From Actinomucor elegans (Eukaryota; Mucoromycota; Mucoromycetes; Mucorales; Mucoraceae): a stretch of DNA of 64,000 nucleotides. This document shows, in pieces, positions 1 to 12,171 of the stretch. The DNA lies in NCBI GenBank assembly GCA_026027325.1, contig JAMSLZ010000005.1, forward strand, positions 1,116,001 through 1,180,000. The letters are read 5' to 3'. The notes below the pieces were generated by a model, which was not told the DNA's origin, did not search any database, and saw only the letters and a program-made list of their open reading frames with translations. The position numbers and the translations under genes were made by a program. Positions within the stretch are counted from its first letter, which is position 1. Each line of letters starts with the position of its first letter.

Positions 1-3000
1 TACAAAGTTTATGTCTCGTTTCTAGAGCTTTATAACGAGGACTTTGTAGACTTATTAAATGCCTCAGCACAGCAGCAGCAGCAGAGCAATAGAAAGAGAT
101 CAAATTCTGTGAGTCACGTTCATGCTGTTTCTGCTCCTTGTGAGGTACAGATTCGCGAGGATGTGCATGGTCAAATATACTGGAGTGGTGTTCGCGAAGA
201 ACAATGCTCATGCCCTGATGAACTTTTACGATACCTCACTAAAGGATCATTGTGTCGTACAACCGGATCTACAGATATGAACTCCGTGTCTTCTAGATCA
301 CACGCTATCTTTTCCGTCATTCTTAAACAGCAGGTCAATGATGCGGAAGACCAAGCCGCTACTGAGAAACCCAATGAAAACCTTCGTACCATTGTAAGCA
401 AATTTCATTTCGTCGATTTGGCTGGTTCCGAAAGAGTAAGTGCTATTAAGCCTCATAATGCTATATATTCACCTATTAAATAGTTGAAACGAACAAACGC
501 TCAAGGAAACCGAGCTCGAGAAGGCATATCCATCAATTCTGGTTTACTGGCTCTAGGCAACGTGATTAGTGCATTGGGTGACGAATCGCGGAAATCGGCT
601 CACGTTCCCTATCGAGACTCCAAGCTGACACGGCTTTTGCAAGACTCTCTCGGTGGAAACTCGCAAACCTTAATGATGGCCTGTGTGTCCCCATCCGACT
701 CCAACTTTCTCGAAACACTGAGTACTTTAAAATATGCCAATCGTGCAAGAAATATCAAGAACAAAGTGACAGTTAATCAAGAGTTTGCTGGTTCTTCAGT
801 TGAAGTCAACCAGTTGCGCGCACAAGTAGCAAGGTTGAAACTAGAACTTAACGCGTTACGGGCCAATGGCCCCTCTACTGCAGGAGCTAAATCCGCTTCG
901 GGTGGAGGAAGCTCTTCTGATATGATGATCAATAATCTATATAGCCATGATAACGGTGGATCCACTGCTGCTAAAGCACTTAAGGAGGAGATTGACCGGT
1001 TAAAAGCCCGTGTTAGAACCATGTCGGATGATATATGTAGAATAACCACTGAAAGAGATTCGCTACAAGTAGAACGAGAGTTAGCCCAACATCTCAATTC
1101 TGAAGAATGGCCAGATATTATGGGACAGCTTCAACGTCGACCCTCTTCTACCTTGATGGATGCTCAGACCCCCTTAAATTCTTTACCTATCATCAGTCAA
1201 TACCAAAAGACAATTCAAGATCTGCGTAATGAGTTAGCAGACACTCAAGAGCGACTTGCCTTTTCTGAATCTATTCGTGCTCCATTAATGCATGCAATGG
1301 CTATGCCTCCAAGTAATCATGCAACACCCAATGCATCTTTTATTACCCGTCATCATCAACAACAACAACAACAACAACAGCAGCAGCAGTATTCTTCGAC
1401 TACGAACCGACGCCGTGGTGTTAATAAGAAGAGACGTACTTTGAATGGAAGCACTACTACCTCTAGGAATGTAACATTTCGATCGACAAGACGCTCCAAG
1501 GTTCCTAACATGCCAACCTCCAACAAAAACAGGTCTGGGGTGCAGATCGTTCCTGTTGATAATAAACAAACCAGTATGGAGGAAGAAGATGATCAAGACA
1601 TCGAATCATGGCTCAAGGCCACTCTTGGTTCTATCCAGACTTCAGAGTCCTCTGGCTTAAGAATAGATGCAAAGCATTCCATCTCAAACGCAAGATTACA
1701 AATAGACAAAGCTTTGAAGGTCTTAGATGAGTTCAAGGTATATACATTAATTTTTGCTTTCGAGGATTCATTTTTTTTAATCATTTTATTCTCATTTAGG
1801 CCAAAGAACCAGAACCAGAACAAGTAGAACCAGAACAGGAAGAATCAGAACAGGTAGAATCAGAAAAGGTATATACAAATGCCAAAAACTTTGTCCAATA
1901 TAAACGGAATACCAATATCTCAATTCTTTAGGTTGAATACGAATGCGATCTTTTAAATGATGATGAGCTCTTTGTCAAACTTCAATCAGATGATGTCCAA
2001 AGCCTGTTTGGCGATGTTGAAGAAGAGCGAAAGCCTTCAGGATCTGTAAGTTGATCTATTAAGAACAAGCGTGCATGTAAAACTAATATATCCCTTAAAA
2101 AGCCTATTGACGAATCTCCAAGTGAAACATCAAAACCTTCTCGCTCCAGATTTGCTTCATCTGAATTTAACTTTGGTGGTGAAGATGAAGACCTCAAGGA
2201 ATTCTATGAGAATAACCCTCATCTCCACCGTATGCTTGATCAGATCCAATCCGACATTCAAGTCAATGAAGACTTAGTGGTCCAATTGGAAAAGACCGAA
2301 GTTGAATATAGCCAAATGCGCAAGAAGTTTGAAAAGAAGCTCTATGCTTTACGTGACGAAATCTTGACCTTGCGCCAACAGCAACAGAAGAAGGAGACAC
2401 CAGCCACTACATCCACTGCTGTTACTGCTACTACTGCAGCAACTACATCGACCTACAATATGAATAACATTCGCCAAGCCTATGAAGTCAAGATGAAGAC
2501 GCTCATGAATCAGTTATCTGAACTGCGCCGCAAATATAGCCAAACTTCAAGCACTATTCAATCATCCCGTAATCAGAATGAAAGCATGTTGCGTGCTCTT
2601 CGTGCCAATGTCGAAACCCTCAAGGTTGAAAAGCGTCGTATGATTAAGCGTATGAAGGATGAAGCTGAACGGGTGAAAGAGAAGCTTCATAACCATGAAC
2701 GTGAAATCCAGCAATTGCGTCGCAAGCAAATGAAAGATAATGAAGTCAAGAAGCGCCTTGAACGCGAAGTCAAGCAGATGCAACTTGTTATTGGTAAAAA
2801 GACAGATGAATCTGTTGTTACTGCTGAAAAACTCAAGTCACTGGTGCAAATCCTTAAGAAGGCTGTTCGTGAAGGAGGCGTACTCGATGAAAAGCTACTG
2901 GCTAGCTGCGGTTCCCTTCTTGATATTGGTTCAGCTCTTGTCCAATCTTCTCGAGTGGGTCGCATGTCTCGCAATAGACGCAATAACAATGGAAAGGTTA

Positions 3001-5213
3001 GCCGTCGCCGTCAACAAAACCACCAAGGTATTCCTGTTGATGTCCGTGCTGCCAAGAAGAAGGCTTTACTGGATAATGCTCTTTACCAATTCATTCAAGG
3101 CAAACAGGCTGTCGAAGAAATGAAACAACTGCTTGCTAAGAGAAATGACTTATCTCAAAGAAGAATCGAATACATATCCGAGCGTGAGCTTTTGACTATG
3201 GATGCCCACAACAAGGATCTCTCTTCTATTGACAACGCCTTTAGACAAGTCATTGATGAGAACATTGAAACTGTCGAGGCTGAAATCTCCTATCTTAATG
3301 CTCGTATTCATGCTATTCATAATGATGCTGCCGCTGAGATCATGCAGGAAGATGAAAATGATGAAGAAATCGTTGACATGAGTGCCCGTCCTGTTGAAAA
3401 GCGTGTTACTTTTGCTGATCCTGATGAAGCAACTAATAAAAAGATGATTCATGATGAACCAGAGGAAGATGACTGGCTCGATATGGACGCTCTTGAAGAA
3501 CGCTACAGCCTTCCTGCTAGCGCTGGTCCGGAACAAGCTCTTGAAATGGTTTCCAAGATCCTCAAGTCAATGGCTGATGATGAAGCCAGCTATGTTATGG
3601 AGAACGTTATCGATGATATCGTCTTGCTTCGTATGGAAGAACATAATAATAAGATGTCTATTCAGCAATTGGAAAAATCTACACAAGACTTGAGACGTAC
3701 ACTTATTGTTATGAAGAAGGCTGCAATTGATACAACTATTGAAAACGAAAAGAAGCTCAAACGCCTTCAACTACAACAGCACCAACAAAGCGGCAGTGTG
3801 TCTTCTCGCCGTACTTCCTTGTCAAGAGATTTCTCTTCAAAACACAGCAGCCATTCCAATGAAGATTCTAGTGACTCAGATTCTGCAATTGATTTACATA
3901 ACGAAGACCAATATCAGCACGTTGAAACTATGTTTGAAAAGATTTACAACGATGGCCTTAATGGTAAAATACCTACTTACGACTACAACCTTGCGACATT
4001 AGAAGCAGCATCACCTGTTATCATGGCAGAAAATGAACTTAGTCCTTATTTGCGCCCCCATCCTGTAACAGCAACACCAGCTAACAATGCCAAGAATGGA
4101 GCTGTACAAGCTCCAATGAAGCCCTCTACTTCACCACTAGTTAGTCGTCGCCGCGATTCTATGTCATCTCCTGAACAGTTCTTGATGCAGATGCTTCAAG
4201 CGCCCAAAGACGCGAGACCACCCAACTCTCCTCTCATGAAACCTTCTAGCTCGCCACTAGCCCGTCGTCGTGACTCCATGTCCTCTCCTGAACAATTCTT
4301 GATGCAGATGCAAATGCTTCAATCACCTAAAGATGCTAGACCTCCCAGTTCTCCTCTTATGAAACCCTCCGAATTCACAAGATACCAACAGGACCGCGAA
4401 TCTTCTACTACTTCATCTTCTGCTCGTAGCCGTAGCTATGCTAATATCCCTCGACGTTCGTCAGTGCAGTCTGATGGCGGTTCATGGTCCTCTGTCTATT
4501 CACCATCTAATGGCATCAGCCAACAAATGATTCGTGCTTCTTCTGGAAGTAAGGTTTCTACTGCAACTGCTCCAAATGAACCTAGTACAGCCCCACCACC
4601 TACCATTTTAAACCGTCGCAGAGCTTTCTCTTTCCAACAACCTGCTAGTGTTCCAAGCGGGCCAACAGCAGCTGCACCAATCAGTACAACAGTACGTAGA
4701 CGTTCTCTTTTGAGAGAGCTGACCAATTTACCATCTGATACATACAATGATGAAACTACCGCATCTCAAACACCCAGATCCCCTTTACATCAACAGCAGC
4801 ACTTTTACAATACCAATACTGACTATTCCAATAATGGCACTGCCTTGATCCCTGCTTTCAATAATCATCATAACAATAGCACAGTCCTACTCCAACAACA
4901 GCAACAACAACAACAGCAGCAAAACATACGACCTCACTCTGTGCTTGCTCTACATGCTGCTTCGGTAGGTGCCCCTAGACCAGCCAGTAAAGTGTCTGGA
5001 TATCCTATCGTTCGTAAAGAATCCCCCAACAATTCCAATGAACTTCGACGTTCAGCTGTGACGAATAATGTCTTTGATAGATTGTCTTCTGGTCATACCC
5101 ATGCATCCCAAGCCAAGAAGCGTTTAGGCAATTATCGATATTCTTCGAGCAGTATTGATGATCTGAGAAAGCAATGGGCTACTCAATTATCAGAAGGATA
5201 TAATGATGATTAA
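1..5213 (+). CDS. Kinesin-4-like motor protein (5' end outside window)
   Basis: Microtubule motor, partial: the P-loop lies upstream of the window. Exons are <1-435, 484-1737, 1800-1868, 1932-2045 and 2103-5213, at least 1660 residues. All four introns (48-63 nt) are phase 0. The motor part shows switch I (SSRSHAIF) and switch II (VDLAGSER); the 48-nt intron falls directly after the Arg of switch II. The ending [12 protein letters not shown] is the usual end of a kinesin motor domain, followed by coiled coil. The segment [17 protein letters not shown] and the [17 protein letters not shown] stretch resemble the kinesin-4 group (KIF4/KIF21). The tail has two poly-Gln tracts, long heptad stretches, a KRVTF motif, a conserved-looking block around [18 protein letters not shown], and a duplicated Ser/Pro-rich segment. 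I see no Cys-rich chromokinesin motif, so the exact subfamily is open. It is probably a cytoskeletal or spindle motor. Confidence 0.88.
4113..4368 (+). repeat. Tandem duplication inside the kinesin tail
   Basis: Two adjacent in-frame copies of about 40 codons. Each contains [30 protein letters not shown] and SPLMKPS. The second copy has two extra residues (QM). Each copy carries an RRxS site and several SP sites, so the duplication doubles a potential phosphorylation cluster. Confidence 0.85.
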
Positions 5214-6822
5214 AAAAACTCTATTTTTTTTTGTATATTGTATATTATTATTCGTATTAAAAAGCTAGAACTCTTATATTATAAAATGCTTCTGCCCTAC
5301 TATCGAGATCTTTTTTTTTTTTCTTCATTCACTCATTCGACTAATAAAGGTCATCATTTAATGCATATAAACAATCTATTGATTTTATTTCGTGTCTTGA
5401 CTAATACTGCAACTCATTTAGAGTAAGGAATACTAATCAAATGACACATTCAACCGATCTCGGTTGAATGAGTAGCTTGATTTTCTGAGTGAAAAATTTG
5501 AGATCCAGGAAATGTCAAATATTAGAAATACGAATATAAACACTTATCAAGTATGCCAAAAAGCAATAAAATTATGATAGCTCTTTATATGTTTAATACA
5601 AGTTATAGATCGCTTAATTTCCTTCCAAAGAGTATGCGTCATTTTTTTTTAAAAAAAATATATAAAGAATAGTGCTATCAAGGGCAAAACCTTGTAGTCC
5701 ATTGTTGAATTTACATACTGTTTCGAACATACACTCTTTAAAAACTCTGTCTTTTATTTCATCTATTTCAGGGATTACAGAGTTCTTGCTAATCCACAGC
5801 TGACTGAATGGTTTACAAATTTTTGTCAGGTGGGTAACCCCAATGGTGGTGGATGATATATTCAATCACCGACAATCAAGAAGTCAAGTGTCTGTTTATA
5901 TGTTTGTTTAGCAAGCTAAATAAAATTGAAATCAATATAGTTCATTATGGATATGCTGCAAGAAACTCTACATATAATCTATAAAAATGCATAAGTGCAT
6001 GGAATTGCATACATAATAATAAGTTTGTAAATAGTGTTATGTAAGCCTTTTGTAGTATCCCATACTTATTTACAGATAGATATTTGTGAATTTTTTTTTC
6101 TATCATGATTTATACCTCCAATCACTAAGGGCAGAAACAAATTCGGCTTGGCAAGCTCGAAACTGGAGACCAACCCAGTATGTTGCTTTTCTGTTATGGT
6201 TTTCGCGAAAGAAAACTACAGTCAATAACGGCCTAGCATCTTGTCTGCACGGCTAGATGATGGAACACGTCTGTGATTGAGGTAATTTAATAGATATGCA
6301 TATAAAGCAAAACAGTACATGTCGGATGTAATGATTCTGTCTGGCTTTGTGTGACATTCAGTAAATATTGACAAGGCAAGGCTGTTTGACTATACCTATA
6401 TATTGATTCTGATGCACAATCAAATCATTGCGCCATAAAGCAGTCTGTACCCGAGGGTTCTTATTTTCTCCTATATATGCAAGTCTCGACCGAATGCCCA
6501 GTAAAAGAATAGTCGTTGTTTCTATCGTGATGGTATTACAACTCAAGTGATTTGAGTGAATGGCTTATACTTATTGGAATTGGGCTAACCAAAGCGTTTC
6601 CTAATAAGGATGGTTGTTTTCTTTTATTCAAAAGAGTCATCTTGATGAAAACATGGTGATATACAGATTGTTTCGCAGTAACTAAACCAACACGTCTCTT
6701 TCTTATCGTTATTTGCTCTCTTCCTTCATCCCAAAATCTAGAAAGCGTAAATCTGAAAAAGAAGATAAAAAAAAACAAAGATACTCACATTATGTTATAA
6801 TATTATAGTACAATAATATATC
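5214..6822. other. Intergenic, AT-rich, no supported gene
   Basis: Holds a perfect 11-bp-arm hairpin at 5447-5470 and a T-run/A-run palindrome near 5642-5658. Minus-strand open stretches at 5614-5865 (83 codons) and 6358-6546 (62 codons) have no family signature I recognise. They could be chance ORFs or decayed exons. Confidence 0.5.
5447..5470. repeat. Perfect short hairpin downstream of the kinesin
   Basis: CATTCAACCGA and TCGGTTGAATG are exact reverse complements (11 bp) separated by only two bases. It lies about 235 bp after the kinesin stop codon. It may be a 3' processing or RNA structure element; function unknown. Confidence 0.6.
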
Positions 6823-9206
6823 ATGAGCATTAGAAAAACACAACAGCAAAATATTAGCTCTCTAAGACGTAAAGATACTATGTGGATATACAAGAATCCA
6901 CAAGGATTACAAATACTAGAAGATGTAAGCGCTTGGCTGAGAAGGACTGGAATAGTCGAGCTAATAGATCTGTTGTATAGGAACTGAACGAAAGACGAAA
7001 GAAACGGTCCGCTAGACACAGAAAGAGCCCTCCACTTTTAGATAAGAGCCATACATCAAAATCTCATGAACAAGTAATGCCATATGGAACGACTCCACCT
7101 TCATCGCCACAGTTTCAGAAGCAGACAGTCCGACCTGTATTTGAAAACAGCAAGCAAGACGCCTTCATTCCAATCGCCAAAAAAATTGACACACTCAAGA
7201 CGATCAATGTCGCTACTGTTAAAGAGTCAGTAATACCAAAAGTACAAGCCAAGCCAAAGATGACTAATAGCGCTACGAACAAACCGAATTTATCACTCAA
7301 ATCAGAAGATACACCAAAGGCGAACAAAATAGTTGTGATTGATGAACCAAAAGTAAAAGCAGAGGAGAAGCCAAAAGAAAACAATGAGCTACGCCTTAAA
7401 GAACCAAAGGTTGTAAACGTAGAAGGAAAATCAAATGTTAATTCTGAAGAATCCAAAGCAACAAATTCAGAAGTGAAGCCTTTCAAAACAACATGTATAG
7501 AAGAGAAGCCTTCCAAAGTAAAAGAAATGTTAAAAAGAGCAGAAATCTTTGAGAGAAACACTGTAGAAGTTAAATCAAAGCCAATTGTCGAAGTTCCCGA
7601 GAGAAAGTTCAAGGTTTGGGACTCTAACAAAAGCACAGAACGTACCAGTGCTTCCATCAACGAAACTAAGCATGTGTTGAAGCCAAAATCAAATGTATTG
7701 CAAGAGATCAAAATGCATTCCATGAAGCCAAGCAGAAATTAGCGTTAACTCAACAAAACAAATCCACTTTTAAAGCAGAGAACAAGATGTCTATCATTGA
7801 CAAGCCAGTAAAAAGAGGAGGCCTGGTCGTAAGTTTTATCTATTACAGTACTCATTGATATGGAGCCAAGGATCTAACTGTCCCTTACTTATAACAGTCA
7901 TCATTTTTGTCAGTGTATGAATCACCATCAACGAATACCAAATCAAATAATGACAGAAAGCGTAGGTTTATCTTTCTAACTATTAATTTTCCTTGAGCAT
8001 TAACAAGTATATGATGCAAATAGTGGATATTAAACCATTGGTCAATAAGACTGAAAGTATAAGCCCAGTAACTTCTCGTTTGGCAGCAATGGGACATCCT
8101 CCTCCTAAACCTCCAAGACATATCAGATCTCCATCACCATCCGCCACTTTAAGCAGTGTAAGTAATGTTTAACCGATCAAAGATAAAAGACATCTGAACT
8201 TAACATCATATACAACAAATATAGCCAGAGATGCCTACACCTCCGGTGATTTCCACTCCTAATGACTCATATTTCACTTTGGTGCCTTCATTTTCCGAAG
8301 CTCTTCCTACTCACCATTATAAACCCCATCGACAGTTTGCCCAAAATGATAAGGAAGAGTATCCAAATATGCCTCCCAGAACTGATACCACTACTGAAGC
8401 TGTCACTCGAAAGGTAGTAGAACCATCCAATAGTAGTGAGTCTATTATCAATATCTATCTTCCTCAATTATCCCCAGAAATTTCATTCTGCGATAATGGA
8501 AGCACACTTGATATCCCAGATGACAAAGAAGAATCTAAAGAGGAGGGTATCTGTATTGACTCATCTGAGCGTCCATGTATCAGAAAACGGGTCTCATTCT
8601 CGGATCAACTGCTGACATATATCCCAGATGAAGATGTATCTAGTGTCAGTAACAGTACCGATTCATCCAGTATCTCATCCTGCCCTTTAGATCAGCAGCT
8701 GTCAAAGCAAGCAGATAATCAAACTCAATCAAATACTGTAAACAATCAACCACCTGAGGAGAAAACAATTTTAGCGACCGAGAAAAAAGTGAATACAATG
8801 CCCATTCAGCACAAATTTGTTCCTGCTGCTGCTATCGCGGTGCCTGTTCAAAGACAGGAAGACGCATCATTAAGAAAACCAGGCGCTGCTTCGAATAGTC
8901 CTCAACGATTATCAAACAAACTATTGGATATATTCCAGCAAAAATTAACACATCATGATATCAAGACACCAACGCCATCACCACAGCAAATGCAATCATT
9001 AAAAACACCGAATAGAGAGCTGGTCCATGTAACGTATTTCATTCTTCTATTTCTGCTCAAGCACTAACGCACCATTCTCATTATAGCTCACAAAGACAAG
9101 ACCTAGAAAACCACCTAGTTTAAAGAAGCCTACGTATCCTGCTGCTACGGCCCAGCCAGATTGGCGCATGAGAGCAACCAACAAGAAATATGAATTCGTA
9201 CTATAA
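6823..9206 (+). CDS. Disordered Lys/Pro/Ser-rich protein of unknown function
   Basis: Unrecognised protein of about 620 residues. Supported exons are 6823-6924, 6981-~7735, ~7735-7828, 7898-7961, 8024-8157, 8225-9028 and 9087-9206; the last intron has a clear branch site (CACTAAC). The sequence is low complexity: repeated VK-KPK-type Lys/Glu stretches, then PPPKPPRH (an SH3-type PxxP segment), an acidic Ser-rich part and a basic C-terminus (KTRPRKPPSLKK). KRKRVSFSD holds a canonical RVxF docking motif for protein phosphatase 1. No globular domain or catalytic motif is visible. The frame switches near 7690-7740: the upstream frame stops at 7739, while the next exon reads in the +2 frame. I found no convincing GT-AG intron there, only candidates of about 41-42 nt. 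The gap to convergent COA3 is 93 bp. An adaptor or cytoskeletal regulator is only a guess. Confidence 0.62.
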
Positions 9207-9299
9207 TGTAATAAAAAAAAGACTTCTTCTTTTATTTGTCTTGATATATATATATACAATGTAAAGTGTGTCGACACATTCAAAATTCTATTGAATTGT

Positions 9300-9601
9300 T
9301 TAATTCTTCTCTTCATTAGTGGGTTCTTGAACACGAGGAAGTTCAGCAGGCATAGGAACATCACTGAAATCATCCTGTTTAACAGCAAGAAGAGAGTATG
9401 CGTCTATTAAAAGGAAGGTTCAGTACGCAGTTAATAAAAGGGCTGTTTACACTTACAAACGCTGCCAGTAAATGTCATTAGGCCGGCCAATGTAAGCAAG
9501 TTACGAACAACAAAAGGCTTACGGGTTCTTTGCAAAGCAGGGCTGAAGCCGTAGCCTTTAGAAGTAGAGTATAGCTTTTCACGGGTAGGTTGATGCTCCA
9601 T
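9300..9601 (-). CDS. COA3: Cytochrome c oxidase assembly factor 3
   Basis: Small inner-membrane protein that stabilises newly made Cox1 and couples its translation to complex IV assembly (family knowledge). Two exons on the minus strand, 9457-9601 and 9300-9403, are joined by a 53-nt intron in phase 1; the product is 82 residues, matching the family size. A hydrophobic segment (FVVRNLLTLAGLMTFTGSV) is followed by YAYSLLAVKQDDFSDV. The QDDFSDV signature after the membrane span is typical of COA3/CCDC56. The C-terminus is short, acidic and Pro-rich. It converges on the RVxF protein gene with 93 bp between the stop codons. Confidence 0.85.
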
Positions 9602-12171
9602 TTTGTCAGTAATGAATGTCAAAGGAAAAAAAAAGAAAAAATACAACTTGGCCCTTGTTCGAGTTAAATTCACTCAGTACCGCAAAGAGGCAATTCAATT
9701 CTTTGTTAGGTAAGACCTTCTTTTTTTGTGATTTTTTGAAACATCATACCTGTCTTTTGGTTGTATATATTACACTCAAGCTTATTCATATCAAACTATC
9801 CATTGTATATCAATCCATTTATAATTTTTTTGTTGGGTTTCTTTTATAAAAAGGTTTACTTTGTAGAATAGCGCCAACGTACCAGAGCTAACGAAATTAT
9901 TCTGTGAGGAATTAAATTTTGTCAAACTTCATTAGCAGTGTATGTACTATTAGATACAATTAGATACTTTTACACTGTGAAAATATCGTATTAAAGAGAC
10001 AAAAAGAAAATATGTACTAAATCAGATTTCGACTGTGTTGAAATAGTTTTCTTTCTTTATACAACATCTATCTATATAACGCGAAGATTGTATGATGGAC
10101 TGGGAAGGTTGGAATTGATGTATTATAGCACATAGTTTTTCTAATTTTTACAGCGTCACCAATGTTGGCATCACGATTACTACATCCTCCTTGTAAAAAT
10201 GGTTCATAAAGCGTATGTAATATTTAGTTAATAGATAGCTTCCATCTGACATACTATCAGATAACTCATGAAAAAAAGTGCCGTTGGACTTTGCATTCTG
10301 GATCGATTACACACATTTTTACTCTTGTTTCTTGAGCTAGAAACCTATTTCAAATATAACGCCTTTACAAAATAATTTAGATGGCTCTTTGAAAACTACT
10401 CAATGAGATGAAGACGACAACAGCTCAGTGAATATCTGTAACTACAAATATTATGCAATACCTGTAGATAGTACTGAACTGCCAAAGGTATGGCTCCCAA
10501 AATACTGGCCAGGAAAATTCATGTATGCATACTATTGTATATATGCTCTCCTGGATGAATCCTATATTAACGACTCTACCTTTGTTGGGATGTATTCTCT
10601 AAAAACAGCATGAGTTGCTTATTTGGTGCAGCGTAGTGAGTTTCAGTAATAGACGTATTATGCATGTGCCTATAAAGTATCGGTATAGTACATACAATGA
10701 GCGTTTTATCAATTTACACACGTTGTCTGCTGCCCTGTATTGTAATTGATGTACCATTTAGACCAGCTTATTATTGCCAACCTGTTTTATGTACTACTTC
10801 GAAAAAAAATCGAACAAATACCAAAGGATTCCCAATGGAATATCATTTGTGAGACTGCGCTTCCGTATCTTCCGGCATTTAACAATCTAGAGAGTTGAGG
10901 ATGTAGGCTAGTACGCGTACTTTTGTGAATACCTAATTTACATGAACAAGAATGACATATTTTTATTGTCATTAAGTACCGTTTGGGTCTTTGTCAGCAT
11001 GCTTGAATTCTACTGTAAAAAACTCTTGAAGAGAACCTTCATTTACAACTCTACGATCATTTAGAAACATTTAAATATTCTTTAACAACGGTTATAGGAG
11101 GTTTGTTGATTGCATTGATAATTTGCTCTTGTTTGAACATCACTGCAAATTGGCTACTCCATTTCTAAATATTACCAACATGTACAAAATCAAACATTCC
11201 TATCTAGTAGTTGTATATATAATTTACTTCAAGAAACTCAAAATAAACTGCAATGTCAACCATATTTTAATAAAAGATCTGACGCATAATCATATATCAA
11301 CATGAGCCAGTGTTATAAACAGTTATTAAACACACGCTAGCATCGAAGTTTTTGATGGTACAAATAGTACTTGTATCTTCACATCACTTATATAGCACCG
11401 ATTAGGTACATGCTTACTTTAAAAATTATATGCCAGTTACCTTGCGAAGCCGTCAAAAGAGTAAAAAGAAAAAGAAAGCCTTCATTTCGTATTAAAAAAC
11501 CCTTATTCGTAAATTCAACAAATAAATTACTTTACAAAACTGCCATTTTCAATTGAATTATAATAAATTTACTATAGATCTCTTAGCAGATCCCATCCAA
11601 TGCTGCATCTGATACATAGAGTAAACTTAGTACTACAACTTTTTTTTATACTGAAATATAACGAGTATATCTACCAAACGTGAACGGCCGGCCGTAAATT
11701 TCATGTCGTTTCAGAGTCGTTTCATGTAAGCTATGTCCAATTACCAATAGGTCTCGCCGCAAATCTCAGCTAAATGTTAGATTTGATTAGCCTTTTCTTG
11801 CTCATAGTAATCTGCTGCCTTGGGGGGTTTTTTTTAATCATATTATCCGCCTACTCAAAGATAATGACATACTAATGCAAAAGAACGATAGATCTGTTGT
11901 CCTTTCATTTTCTTATACAACTTTTAAAATTCGTTTTTATCAATGATATATATTGCAGAGCCACACACGCAATAAAGCATATACTCCCTCATATTCAAAA
12001 CCTCACTTAAAAAACAAAGACGTATAAGCAGTTACTGATTAGATGGAAGGTGTATGAAGCCAATTCTTTTTTCAAAGCCAAAACTGTGACTAGCTTGTTA
12101 TTTTTTTTTCTGGTTGATAGTCCACGGAATATAATTGTTGGTTTGTTTTAAACGCGTACCCAATAATCATA
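9602..12171. other. Long AT-rich intergenic region
   Basis: About 2.6 kb with no coding stretch above roughly 60-77 codons and none with family signatures. I see no tRNA-like fold or repeat pair. An ACGCGT hexamer lies at 12152-12157, 14 bp before the NUP54 start codon. It presumably contains the promoters of COA3 and NUP54, which are transcribed away from it on opposite strands. Confidence 0.5.

Noticed and set aside
1285..1596. Minus-strand Leu-rich ORF in the kinesin
   Set aside because: Antisense of the CAA/CAG poly-Gln tract.
7115..7723. 202-codon minus-strand ORF opposite the RVxF protein
   Set aside because: Ser/Phe/Thr-rich mirror of a Lys/Glu-rich gene; the sense strand has consistent exons and splice sites.
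9899..12000. CRISPR, operon or prokaryote-type features
   Set aside because: Spliceosomal introns throughout and single-gene promoters show a eukaryotic genome; no regular spaced repeats found anywhere.
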